Positions 37,869 through 48,611 of a DNA stretch of 64,000 nucleotides are shown piece by piece. The position numbers and the translations under genes are program-made. The stretch is from contig NZ_LT607754.1 of NCBI RefSeq assembly GCF_900090285.1, positions 3,250,001-3,314,000 of the forward strand, in the 5' to 3' direction. Origin of the DNA: Micromonospora inositola. GTDB lineage: Bacteria > Actinomycetota > Actinomycetes > Mycobacteriales > Micromonosporaceae. The notes under the pieces were generated by a model that was not told the DNA's origin, searched no databases, and worked only from the letters and a program-made list of their open reading frames with translations. Numbering within the stretch: the first letter of the stretch is position 1; each line of letters starts with the position of its first letter.

Positions 37869-40445
37869 ATGGTGGACCGGATCGCGGACCCGTGGGGGCC
37901 GCGCACCCCGTACGGGCCGGGGGAGCGGTGGCCGGTGCGGGTGGACAGCTTCCTCGCCGACGGGCACACCGAGGCCGACGTGCAGCGCTGGGTGCCGACC
38001 GCGTCGATCCTGCACTCCAACGGCGACGCGATGGACATCGCGGTGGTCGACGACCGGATCGTCGGGGTCCGTGGGCGGGCCGGCGACCGGATCAACCACG
38101 GCCGGGTCGACCCGAAGGACCTGTACGGCTGGCAGGCCAACCACAGCCCGGACCGGCTGCGCCGGCCGCTGGTGCGCGAGGGCGACCGCCTGGTGGAGAC
38201 CGACTGGGACACCGCGATGGGCCGGATCGTGGCCCGCTCGAAGGAGTTGCTGGACGGCCCGGGCGGCTGGGGGCACTTCGGCTTCTACACCAGCGGCCAG
38301 CTCTTCCTGGAGGAGTACTACACGCTCGGCCTGATCGGGAAGGCCGGGCTCGGCACCCCGCACATGGACGGCAACACCCGGCTCTGCACCGCCACCGCCG
38401 CCGCCGCCCTGAAGGCGTCGTTCGGCACCGACGGGCAGCCCGGGTCGTACACCGACGTGGACCACTGCGACGCGATCGCGCTCTGGGGGCACAACGTCGC
38501 GGAGACCCAGACGGTGCTCTGGATGCGCATGCTGGACCGGCGGCGAGGGCCGAACCCGCCGGCGATGCTCGCGGTCGACCCGCGCGCCACGCCGGCGGCC
38601 CGGGAGGCCGACGTGCACCTGGCGCTGCGCAACGGCACCAACGTGGCGCTGCTCAACGGCCTGCTCCGTGAGCTGATCCACCGCGGCTGGTACGACGAGG
38701 AGTACGTCCGGGCGCACACCGTCGGCTTCGACGAGCTGTGCCGGGTGGTCGACGACTACCCGGTGGCGAAGGTGGCCGAGATCTGCGACCTGCCGGCCCG
38801 CGACATCGAGCGGGCCGCCGACCTGCTCGGCCACTCCTCCCGGCTGCTCTCCACCGTGCTCCAGGGCTTCTACCAGTCCAACCAGGCCACCGCGGCGGCC
38901 TGCCAGGTGAACAACCTGCACCTGATCCGGGGCATGATCGGCCGGCCCGGGGCCGGGATCTATCAGATGAACGGCCAGCCGACCGCGCAGAACAACCGGG
39001 AGTGCGGCGCCGACGGCGACCTGCCCGGCCTGCGCAACTGGGAGAACCCGGAGCACGTCGCGGAGCTGGCCCGGCTCTGGAACGTCGAGGTGGACACCAT
39101 TCCGCACTGGGCGCCGCCGACCCACGCCATGCAGATCTTCCGGTACGCCGAACAGGGTTCGATCAAGCTGCTCTGGATCTCCGCCACCAACCCGGCGGTC
39201 TCCCTGCCGGACCTGGCCCGGGCCCGCCGGATCCTGGCGAAGCCGGAGCTGTTCCTGGTGGTGCAGGACCTGTTCCTGACCGAGACCGCCGAGCTGGCCG
39301 ACGTGGTGCTGCCGGCCGCGACCTGGGGCGAGAAGACCGGCACCTTCACCAGCGTCGACCGGACCGTGCACATCTCCGACAAGGCCGTCGACCCGCCCGG
39401 TGAGGCCCGTCCGGACCTGGACATCTTCCTCGACTACGCGCGCCGGATGGACTTCCGGGACTCCGCCGGAGCGCCGCTGATCAAGTGGTCGGACCCGGAG
39501 TCCGCGTTCGAGGCGTGGCAGGAGTGCTCGCGGGGCCGGCCCTGCGACTACACCGCGATCACGTACGAGCGGCTGCGCGCCGGCGGCATCCAGTGGCCGT
39601 GCACCGAGGAGCACCCGGACGGCACCGAGCGGCTCTACACCGACGGGGTCTTCAACACCGACCCGGACTACTGTGAGTCGTACGGTCACGACCTGGCCAC
39701 CGGGGCGGAGCTGCTGCCCGACGAGTACCGGGCCAAGGAACCGCGCGGGCGGGCGTTCCTGCACGCGACGCCGTACCAGCCGTCGCCGGAGGTGCCGAGC
39801 GGCGACTATCCGCTGCTGCTCACCACCGGGCGCACCGTCTACCAGTTCCACACCCGTACCAAGACCGGGCGGGCCAGCCAGCTGATGCACGCCGCGCCCG
39901 AGGTGTGGGTGGAGCTCAGCCCGGCCGACTCCCGGACGCTCGGGGTGGGGGAGGGGGACCTGGTCCGGGTCGAGTCGCCGCGCGGCGCCGTCCGCGCCCG
40001 GGCCCGGATCTGCGGGGTACGCCCCGGCGTGGTCTTCCTCCCCTTCCACTACGGCTACTGGGACGCCGCCGACCCCGCCGGGCCCGGGCCCGGCGGGGTC
40101 GGCGGTCCGGGAGGCGGCGCTCCCGGCGAAGGCCCGGATGGCGGCGCTCCCGGCGAAGGCCCGGATGGCGGCGCTCCCGGCGAAGGCCCGGATGGCGGCG
40201 CTCCCCACGGCGGTGCCGACGGGCGGCACGAGCGGGCCGCGAACGAGCTGACCATCACCGCCTGGGACCCGGTCTCCAAGCAGCCGATCTTCAAGGTCGC
40301 CGCGGTGCGGGTGGTGAAGGAGGCGGACTCCGGGGGCCGCCCCTCGCCCGCGCCCACCGTCGGGGGCTCCGCGCCGCCCGAGGGATCGGGCATCCCGGCC
40401 ACCGTCGGCGGGCCGGCCGCCGAGGCATCCTCGAGGGGGGAGTGA
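37869..40445 (+). CDS. Molybdopterin oxidoreductase lacking the N-terminal FeS cysteines
   Basis: 858 residues. Bis-MGD enzyme features are clear: HMDGNTRLCTATAAAALKAS (a Cys at the usual ligand position), IALWGHNVAETQTVL, VDPRATPAAREADVHLALRN, and the C-terminal MGD half with LLLTTGRTVYQFHTRTKTGR. The first 60 residues would normally hold CxxCxxxC plus a fourth Cys for a 4Fe-4S cluster. Here the aligned stretch reads VQRWVPTASILHSNGDAMD, with no Cys. A triple GGAPGEGPD repeat interrupts the C-terminal domain. Substrate unknown. It is cotranscribed with the HPP gene and the 40447 gene. Confidence 0.88.
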   Translation: MVDRIADPWGPRTPYGPGERWPVRVDSFLADGHTEADVQRWVPTASILHSNGDAMDIAVVDDRIVGVRGRAGDRINHGRVDPKDLYGWQANHSPDRLRRPLVREGDRLVETDWDTAMGRIVARSKELLDGPGGWGHFGFYTSGQLFLEEYYTLGLIGKAGLGTPHMDGNTRLCTATAAAALKASFGTDGQPGSYTDVDHCDAIALWGHNVAETQTVLWMRMLDRRRGPNPPAMLAVDPRATPAAREADVHLALRNGTNVALLNGLLRELIHRGWYDEEYVRAHTVGFDELCRVVDDYPVAKVAEICDLPARDIERAADLLGHSSRLLSTVLQGFYQSNQATAAACQVNNLHLIRGMIGRPGAGIYQMNGQPTAQNNRECGADGDLPGLRNWENPEHVAELARLWNVEVDTIPHWAPPTHAMQIFRYAEQGSIKLLWISATNPAVSLPDLARARRILAKPELFLVVQDLFLTETAELADVVLPAATWGEKTGTFTSVDRTVHISDKAVDPPGEARPDLDIFLDYARRMDFRDSAGAPLIKWSDPESAFEAWQECSRGRPCDYTAITYERLRAGGIQWPCTEEHPDGTERLYTDGVFNTDPDYCESYGHDLATGAELLPDEYRAKEPRGRAFLHATPYQPSPEVPSGDYPLLLTTGRTVYQFHTRTKTGRASQLMHAAPEVWVELSPADSRTLGVGEGDLVRVESPRGAVRARARICGVRPGVVFLPFHYGYWDAADPAGPGPGGVGGPGGGAPGEGPDGGAPGEGPDGGAPGEGPDGGAPHGGADGRHERAANELTITAWDPVSKQPIFKVAAVRVVKEADSGGRPSPAPTVGGSAPPEGSGIPATVGGPAAEASSRGE
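40113..40204. repeat. 27-bp in-frame tandem repeat, 3.4 copies
   Basis: Three identical 27-bp units (40113-40139, 40140-40166, 40167-40193) and 11 further bases encode GGAPGEGPD three times inside the oxidoreductase. Perfect identity indicates recent expansion or length polymorphism. The insert falls between HYGYWD and the ANELT region of the C-terminal domain. Confidence 0.95.
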
Positions 40446-40446
40446 C

Positions 40447-40905
40447 ATGCAGCTGGCGCACTATCTCGGGCTGCTGCACAAGGCTCAGACCCGCCTCGGC
40501 GACGCGTTCACCGAGGTCGGCGAGGCGCACCGGGAGGAGCCGGACGTCTTCCACACCTGCCAGAAGCTGACGGTCCAGTGCCGCCGGCACGCGGAGCAGC
40601 TCGAGCCGTTCTCCCGCCGGTACGCCGAGGACGCCCCGGCGGAACCGGACCGGCTGCACTCGCAGCTCTTCTCCGGCACCCGGACCGGCGGCATCGGGCT
40701 GCTCCGCGACCTGCAGGATCTCTACCTGATGGCGGCTGAGTGCGACATCTGCTGGGCGGTGGTCGGTCAGGCCGCGTACGGGGCCCGGGACGAGGACCTG
40801 CTGGCGGTGGTGAGGTCCTGCGAGCAGGAGACCGCGATCCAGCTCAAGTGGCTGCGTACCCGGATGAAGCAGGCCGCCCCGCAGGCGCTGGTGGTGGCGG
40901 AGTGA
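40447..40905 (+). CDS. Four-helix-like protein paired with the oxidoreductase, unknown function
   Basis: 152 residues, starting 1 nt after the oxidoreductase stop codon. It is nearly all helical, with His, Glu and Cys residues spaced along the helices (HYLGLLHKAQTRLGDAF, FHTCQKLTVQCRRHAEQLE, AAECDICWAVVGQ, CEQETAIQLKWLRT), suggestive of a ferritin-like bundle. No family is assigned. Tight linkage suggests a maturation, electron-transfer or regulatory partner of the molybdoenzyme. Confidence 0.7.
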   Translation: MQLAHYLGLLHKAQTRLGDAFTEVGEAHREEPDVFHTCQKLTVQCRRHAEQLEPFSRRYAEDAPAEPDRLHSQLFSGTRTGGIGLLRDLQDLYLMAAECDICWAVVGQAAYGARDEDLLAVVRSCEQETAIQLKWLRTRMKQAAPQALVVAE

Positions 40906-40912
40906 GCCCGGC

Positions 40913-42160
40913 TCACGCGGTGCGGCGGACGCCGTCGATCAGGAAGCCGCTCGGCGGCAGGGTGGGTAGCCGGCGCAGGCTGAGCGCCAGGTCCTGCGGT
41001 GGCACCCGGTAGCTCATGGCCGCGGTCAGGTTGGTCACCGCGCGCTTCATCAGCTCGATGGTGAGCCACTCCCCGGCGCAGCGGTGGCCGGTGAGGTGGT
41101 CCCCGCCGCCCTGCGGGACAAGGTTGAACGGGTCGCCGCGCCAGCCGACGAACCGGTCGGGCCGGAACTGCTCCGGCCCCGGCCACAGCTCCGGATGGTG
41201 GTTGGTGCCATAAAGGTCGAGCAGCACCCGCCGCCCCAGCGGGAAGTGGTGGCCCGCCCACTCGAAGGGGCGCCGGACCCGGGCCGCCGCCACGGAGAAG
41301 AACGGGTAGTAGCGGCGCACCTCCTGCACGAAGGTCTCGGTGGCCGGTTCGTTGCCGCGGACCCGTTCCCGCCAGTGCGGGTGGTCGTGCAGCGCCATCG
41401 CGGCGAAGACCACGAAGCGGTCCACGGCGACGGTCGGGCGGAGGACGTTCAGCAGCTCCACCGCGGCGATCCGGCGGGGCAACGGGCGGCCCCGGTCGTC
41501 CCGGTGCTCGGCGATCACCCGCAGCGCGCTGCCCTCCGGGGCGGGCAGCGCGCCGGTCCGGGCGCGGTCGACGACCGCGCCGGTCCAGCGTTCGGCGCGG
41601 CGGCGGCCGAGCAGGCCCCGCCAGTGCCGAGGGCCGAGCGCGGCCGAGGCGTCGATCATCGCGTGCAGCTCGGCGGTGCGCAGGGCCACCTCCGAGTCGG
41701 CCAGCGGCACCCCGGCCCAGGCGCAGACCGCCCGGGTCAGCATCCGGGCGACCTCGTCGTAGAGCACCACCGGGCCGGACCGCTCCCAGACCGGGATCCG
41801 GGCCCGCCATTCGTCGTCGAAGAGCTGGCCGAGCTGGTGGATCGCGGCGGGCGTCATGATCGACATCAGCATCGCCTTCCGCACCCGGTGCGCGGCGTCG
41901 TCCAGCCCCTGCACCCCGCCGACCCCGGTGAGCGTTCGCTGCCCCCGCATCGGCATGGCCCCCCGCCGCCGGAAGCGGTCGTCGTCGTAGAAGAGCTCGG
42001 CGGCGGGCCGGCCACGCAGGCAGATGGTCGGTTCCAGCAGCAGCCGGGTCTGGAAGATGTCGCTGCCGTACCGGTCGCAGCGGTCGGCGATGAACCGGTA
42101 ACCCTCCCGAAGGAACGCCAGGGTGCTCTCCGGGCTGCGGTCGACGGGGATCCTGCTCAT
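40913..42160 (-). CDS. CYP152-like cytochrome P450 fatty acid peroxygenase
   Basis: 415 residues from ATG 42160, with AGGAGCAG just upstream. The heme-binding loop is VPQGGGDHLTGHRCAGEWLT (Cys near 362), longer than in ordinary P450s. The I-helix reads LLNVLRPTVAVDRFVVFAAM, where the usual acid-alcohol pair is replaced by Arg-Pro. Both features mark the hydrogen-peroxide-using CYP152 group (P450 BS-beta, SP-alpha, OleT), which hydroxylates or decarboxylates fatty acids. The ExxR motif is VQEVRRYYPF. No redox partner gene is nearby, as expected for a peroxygenase. Confidence 0.88.
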   Translation of the reverse strand: MSRIPVDRSPESTLAFLREGYRFIADRCDRYGSDIFQTRLLLEPTICLRGRPAAELFYDDDRFRRRGAMPMRGQRTLTGVGGVQGLDDAAHRVRKAMLMSIMTPAAIHQLGQLFDDEWRARIPVWERSGPVVLYDEVARMLTRAVCAWAGVPLADSEVALRTAELHAMIDASAALGPRHWRGLLGRRRAERWTGAVVDRARTGALPAPEGSALRVIAEHRDDRGRPLPRRIAAVELLNVLRPTVAVDRFVVFAAMALHDHPHWRERVRGNEPATETFVQEVRRYYPFFSVAAARVRRPFEWAGHHFPLGRRVLLDLYGTNHHPELWPGPEQFRPDRFVGWRGDPFNLVPQGGGDHLTGHRCAGEWLTIELMKRAVTNLTAAMSYRVPPQDLALSLRRLPTLPPSGFLIDGVRRTA

Positions 42161-42268
42161 CTGCTGCTCCTGACCTGGTTCCGGCAGCGGGCTCGGCCCT
42201 CGGCCGTCTGCGTCTACCCCCGGGCGGCCGGCTGAACCGCCCATCATCACCGAATCCACCGCCCAGGA

Positions 42269-42303
42269 GAGGGGCCAGCCGAAGCTCGTCGCGCTGGCCC
42301 CTC
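42269..42303. other. Hairpin in the 390-bp gap between P450 and DUF397
   Basis: 11-bp perfect stem GAGGGGCCAGC / GCTGGCCCCTC with a 13-nt loop. The remainder of 42161-42550 shows no gene: the forward frames are arginine-rich and have no ribosome site. The gap lies between the start of the P450 gene and the end of the DUF397 gene, both on the reverse strand, so the hairpin probably ends the DUF397 transcript. Confidence 0.55.
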
Positions 42304-42550
42304 CCCGGACGACGGAAATCTGTTTGGCCGCCGCATGCGAGGCCGGCCGGCCGGGCCGGATCGACGACGGGAGGACGAATGCGGGACAACAGGTCGCCGT
42401 CCTGGCGGCAGCGGCGGGTGGTCGACGCGCTCGGCGCCGGCGTCCGGGCTTCCACCACGCCCCCGGGTACGGGCGGTCTCGGCTGGGGCGAAGGTGATCT
42501 GTGAACGCCGCCGGGAGGTGGCGCACCGTCCCGGCGGCGGAGCGCCGCGG

Positions 42551-42769
42551 TCAGTCCAGGTCGAACTCGCCGTCCTGGGCGCCCGCGACGAACGCGTCCC
42601 ACTCGGCCTGGGTGAAGACCAGCACCGGCCCGTCCGGCTCGGCCGAGTTGCGCATGCCGATCAGGTCGTCGACGAAGGCCACCTCGACCGCGCTGTCGGA
42701 GGTGTCGCCCTCGGCCCGCTGCCAGACCGCCCGGGTGAGGTCGAAGTCGCCCTTGGGGTGCTGACCCAT
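42551..42769 (-). CDS. DUF397 protein
   Basis: 72 residues from ATG 42769 with GGAGGAACAAGG upstream. The motif AVEVAFVDDLIGMRNSAEPD followed by VLVFTQAEWDAFVAGAQDGE is diagnostic of DUF397. These small proteins normally pair with an XRE/DUF5753 regulator, as in BldB- and WhiJ-type systems of sporulating actinomycetes. No such partner lies next to it, so it is an orphan here. Confidence 0.9.
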   Translation of the reverse strand: MGQHPKGDFDLTRAVWQRAEGDTSDSAVEVAFVDDLIGMRNSAEPDGPVLVFTQAEWDAFVAGAQDGEFDLD

Positions 42770-42836
42770 CCTTGTTCCTCCATCGCCGCGCGTCACCGGG
42801 GAGCCGGTCCGGATCCCCATCGGGCAGGATAAGCGG

Positions 42837-45353
<2,517 letters not shown>

Positions 45354-45479
45354 CCGGGGTCGAGGCCGGGCTCGCCACGGGCCCGGCCCGGCCCGGCGCG
45401 GGGCCGCGGCGGCGACCGATGATCGGGACCGCCGGCGGCCCCGCCTGGCGTCCACCCGGCACCGGCCTACGATCGTTTG

Positions 45480-46076
45480 GTGGAGGAAGACATCCGGCGG
45501 ATCGGGATCATGGGCGGCACCTTCGACCCGATCCACCACGGGCACCTGGTCGCGGCCAGCGAGGTGGCGGACCGGTTCGAGCTGGACGAGGTGGTCTTCG
45601 TCCCCACCGGCCAACCGTGGCAGAAGGCCGACGAGCCGGTCAGCCCGCCCGAGGACCGCTACCTGATGACGGTCATCGCCACCGCCTCCAACCCCCGGTT
45701 CCAGGTCAGCCGGGTGGACATCGACCGGGGTGGCCCGACCTACACCGTCGACACCCTGCGCGACCTGCACGCCGAGTACGGCCCGAAGGTGCAGCTCTTC
45801 TTCATCACGGGCGCGGACGCGCTGGAGAAGATCCTCTCCTGGAAGGACCTGGACGAGATCTTCGAGCTGGCCCACTTCGTCGGGGTGACCCGGCCGGGCT
45901 TCGAGCTGACGGACAAGCACCTGCCCGCCGACACGGTCAGCCTGGTGCAGGTGCCGGCGATGGCGATCTCCTCCACCGACTGCCGCGCCCGGGTCGCCCG
46001 GGGTGAGCCGGTCTGGTACCTGGTACCGGACGGTGTGGTGCAGTACATCGCGAAACGGCGCCTCTATCAGGAGTGA
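45480..46076 (+). CDS. nadD: Nicotinate-nucleotide adenylyltransferase
   Basis: Makes deamido-NAD from nicotinate mononucleotide and ATP. 198 residues from the GTG at 45480 (a TTG lies one codon earlier). The nucleotidyltransferase site is [20 protein letters not shown] (about 10-29), with [20 protein letters not shown] and the ISSTDCR motif near the end. It opens the nadD-rsfS-gpgP run known from mycobacteria. Confidence 0.96.
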   Translation: MEEDIRRIGIMGGTFDPIHHGHLVAASEVADRFELDEVVFVPTGQPWQKADEPVSPPEDRYLMTVIATASNPRFQVSRVDIDRGGPTYTVDTLRDLHAEYGPKVQLFFITGADALEKILSWKDLDEIFELAHFVGVTRPGFELTDKHLPADTVSLVQVPAMAISSTDCRARVARGEPVWYLVPDGVVQYIAKRRLYQE

Positions 46077-46186
46077 TACCGCCCGGAATGCGAGCGTATG
46101 TCCCCGTAATCGACCAGAACTGACAAGTCGTCGCCCAGCCGGGTGTGAGAGGCTTGGAGGGTCGCACGGTTGATCGAAGGAGAACG

Positions 46187-46597
46187 GTGACAGTTTCCGA
46201 ACGCGCTCACGAGCTGGCGATGGCCGCCGCCCAGGCCGCGGCCGACAAGAAGGCACAGGACATCGTCATCATCGACGTGGGCGACCAGCTCGCCATCACC
46301 GACGCGTTCGTCCTCGCCGCGGCCCCCAACGAGCGTCAGGTGCTGGCCATCGTCGACGCCATCGAGGAGCGCCTGCTCGAGCTGCCGGAGAAGGCCAAGC
46401 CGGTCCGGCGCGAGGGCGAGCGGGGCGGCCGCTGGGTGCTGCTCGACTACGTCGACATCGTGGTGCACGTCCAGCACACCGAGGAGCGCGAGTTCTACGC
46501 CCTCGACCGGCTCTGGAAGGACTGCCCGCAGATCCCGTTCGTGGACCGCGACCTCGTCGACGCCGACTCCGCCGCCGGCGCCTCCGCCGCGGAATGA
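46187..46597 (+). CDS. rsfS: Ribosomal silencing factor RsfS
   Basis: 136 residues from the GTG at 46187, with GAAGGAGA just upstream. The Iojap/RsfS core has DIVIIDVGDQLAITDAFVLA, then GERGGRWVLLDYVDIVVHVQ and EEREFYALDRLWKD. It binds L14 and blocks subunit joining in starvation. The gene overlaps the phosphatase gene by 4 nt (ATGA). Confidence 0.95.
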   Translation: MTVSERAHELAMAAAQAAADKKAQDIVIIDVGDQLAITDAFVLAAAPNERQVLAIVDAIEERLLELPEKAKPVRREGERGGRWVLLDYVDIVVHVQHTEEREFYALDRLWKDCPQIPFVDRDLVDADSAAGASAAE

Positions 46598-47223
46598 CCC
46601 GCCTGATCATCTGGCGGCACGGCAACACCGACTGGAACGCCGCCAACCGCGTGCAGGGGCAGACCGACGTGCCGCTCAACGACCTCGGTCGGGAGCAGGC
46701 CCGGACCGCCGCGCCGCTGCTCGCCGGGCTGCGCCCGGACGCCATCGTGGCCAGCGATCTGTGCCGGGCGGTCGACACCGCCGCGGCGCTCGCCGCGCTG
46801 ACCGGGCTGCCGGTACGCACCGACGCCCGGCTGCGCGAGCGATACTTCGGCCTGTGGCAGGGTCTCTCCCTGAGCGAGGTCGCCGAGCGCTTCCCCGACG
46901 AGTACGCCCGCTGGCGGGCCGGCGACCCCGATCCGGGCGCGGAGATCGAGACTCTTGACGACCTGGGCAAGCGGATTGGCGCGGCCTTCCAGGACGCGGC
47001 CGACCTGGCCGTCGGTGGGACCGTCGTGGTCAGCACCCACGGTGGCGGTGCCCGTCAGGGCGTCGGCCACCTGCTCGGTTGGGACCACGCGGTGCTGCGC
47101 AGCGTCGGCTCCCTGTCCAACTGCCACTGGACCGAACTGCGCCACGACGACGTCCGGGGCTGGCACCTGCGCGCCCACAATGTCGGGCTGATCACGCAGC
47201 CGGCGCTGACCGAGGCGGTCTGA
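46594..47223 (+). CDS. gpgP: Histidine phosphatase, probable glucosyl-3-phosphoglycerate phosphatase
   Basis: 209 residues. The RHG motif is IIWRHGNTDWNAANRVQGQT (about 5-24) with the catalytic His near 9, LRERYFGLWQGLSL holds the second active-site acid, and VVVSTHGGGARQG supplies the second His. The position after nadD-rsfS matches M. tuberculosis Rv2419c (GpgP), which makes glucosylglycerate for methylglucose polysaccharides. The gene symbol rests on that synteny; phosphoglycerate mutase-like specificity cannot be excluded. Confidence 0.85.
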   Translation: MTRLIIWRHGNTDWNAANRVQGQTDVPLNDLGREQARTAAPLLAGLRPDAIVASDLCRAVDTAAALAALTGLPVRTDARLRERYFGLWQGLSLSEVAERFPDEYARWRAGDPDPGAEIETLDDLGKRIGAAFQDAADLAVGGTVVVSTHGGGARQGVGHLLGWDHAVLRSVGSLSNCHWTELRHDDVRGWHLRAHNVGLITQPALTEAV

Positions 47224-47270
47224 CCGTACGGCCCAGGCACGCCGCGACGACATCGGCTAGCGTGCCGGGC

Positions 47271-48143
47271 ATGCCCGTCGCGGTCGTCACCGACTCCACC
47301 GCCTACCTCCCTCCCGAGCTGGTGCGGGCGCACCGGCTCACCGTCGTCCCGCTGACCGTCGTGCTCAACGGGTCCGAAGGGCTGGAGGGGGTGGAGACCT
47401 TCCCGGCCGACGCCACCCGGGCGCTGAGCGGGCGGCGGGTCTCGGTGAGCACCTCCCGCCCGTCGCCGGAGCAGTTCGCGCAGGTCTACCGTTCGCTGCT
47501 GGCCGGGGGCGCCGACGGGGTCGTCTCGGTGCACCTCTCCGCCGAGCTCTCCGGCACGGTCGAGGCGGCCCGGCTGGCCGCCGCCGAGGTCGGCGACCGG
47601 GTCGCGGTGGTCGACAGCCGCGCCACCGGGATGGGCCTCGGCTTCCCGGTGCTCGCCGCCGCCGCGGCCGCCGAGAGTGGCGCGGACCTCGCCGCCGTAC
47701 GGCAGGCCGCGCTGGACACGGTCGACCGGACCACCGTCTTCTTCTACGTCGACACGCTGGAGTTCCTGCGCCGGGGTGGCCGGATCAACGCCGCCGAGGC
47801 GCTGTTCGGCACCGCCCTGTCGGTGAAGCCGATCATGCACATGCCGGACGGCGCGATCGTGCTCAAGGACAAGGTGCGCACCGCCAGCCGGGGCGTGGCC
47901 CGCCTGGTGGCCCTGGCGGTCGAGGCGGTCGGCGACGCGGCCGTGGACCTCGGCGTGCATCACCTCGCCGCGCCGCAACGCGCCGAACAACTGCTCGCGG
48001 CGCTCACCGACCGGCTCGGCGACCGCCTGCACGACACGTACGTCACGGAGGCCGGGGCGGTGGTGGCGGCGCACGCCGGACCGGGCCTGGCCTGCGTGGT
48101 GATCCACCGCCGCCCGGGGACGGACACGGCGTCGGAGGGCTGA
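47271..48143 (+). CDS. DegV family fatty-acid-binding protein
   Basis: 290 residues. The start VAVVTDSTAYLPPELV and the lipid-binding pattern VSTSRPSPEQFAQVYRSLLA, then VVSVHLSAELSGTVEAARLA and FFYVDTLEFLRRGGRINAAE, are typical DegV. In Firmicutes DegV-type proteins (FakB) hand fatty acids to the kinase FakA; no fakA-like gene is in view. It follows gpgP as in mycobacteria, though the intervening octT homologue is absent. Confidence 0.92.
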   Translation: MPVAVVTDSTAYLPPELVRAHRLTVVPLTVVLNGSEGLEGVETFPADATRALSGRRVSVSTSRPSPEQFAQVYRSLLAGGADGVVSVHLSAELSGTVEAARLAAAEVGDRVAVVDSRATGMGLGFPVLAAAAAAESGADLAAVRQAALDTVDRTTVFFYVDTLEFLRRGGRINAAEALFGTALSVKPIMHMPDGAIVLKDKVRTASRGVARLVALAVEAVGDAAVDLGVHHLAAPQRAEQLLAALTDRLGDRLHDTYVTEAGAVVAAHAGPGLACVVIHRRPGTDTASEG

Positions 48144-48189
48144 CCGGGTCCTCCGTGGTGACCGGGTCCGACGTGGTGACCGGTCCTAC

Positions 48190-48488
48190 GTGGTGACCGG
48201 CGGGGGTCGGGGCGTCGGCCGGGCGATCGTGGAGCGGCTGTCCGCCGACGGCGGCACCGTGGTCGTCGTTGAACGGGACCCGGAGGCGCTGGCCTGGCTG
48301 CCGGCGCATCCCGCCGCGCGATCGTCAACATCTCCTCCCACCAGGCCCGCCGCCCGGTGCCCGGCGCCCTGCCGTACGCGACCGCCGTGGCGTTCCTGCT
48401 GTCGCCGCAGGCCGGCCTCATCAACGGGGTGACCCTGCCGGTGGACGAGGGCCGCGCGGCGCTGGGCCTCGACCCGCAGGCCCGGTGA
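48190..48488 (+). pseudogene. Short-chain dehydrogenase/reductase remnant
   Basis: Three SDR pieces survive in order. The cofactor loop reads VVTGGGRGVGRAIVERLSAD and ends at LAWLPAHP. After a deletion and frameshift comes AIVNISSHQARRPVPGALPY with the catalytic Ser and Tyr. A second deletion leads to VAFLLSPQAGLINGVTLPVD and a TGA at 48486-48488. Roughly 80 and 50 residues are missing at the two breaks, including the NNAG and YxxxK Lys regions. The product cannot be functional. It sits behind a short GTGGTGACCGG tandem repeat at 48157-48200. Confidence 0.88.
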
Positions 48489-48611
48489 GGTCCGCATCCG
48501 TCCCTTACCACGTCGCCTCATGATCAGGGCGTTGTCCACAGGGGAGCCCATCGTCCACACAGGGCTCGCTCGGGCCTGAGCGGGGCCGCTGGCCCGCCCT
48601 AGCCTCGCCTC

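Noticed and set aside
47271..48143. DegV as part of the competence system
   Set aside because: Adjacency to comEA reflects conserved actinobacterial gene order; the protein is a fatty-acid-binding family member.
48143..48210. Tandem GTGGTGACCGG repeats as a regulatory array
   Set aside because: Only three imperfect copies at the start of a decayed gene; slippage is a simpler reading.
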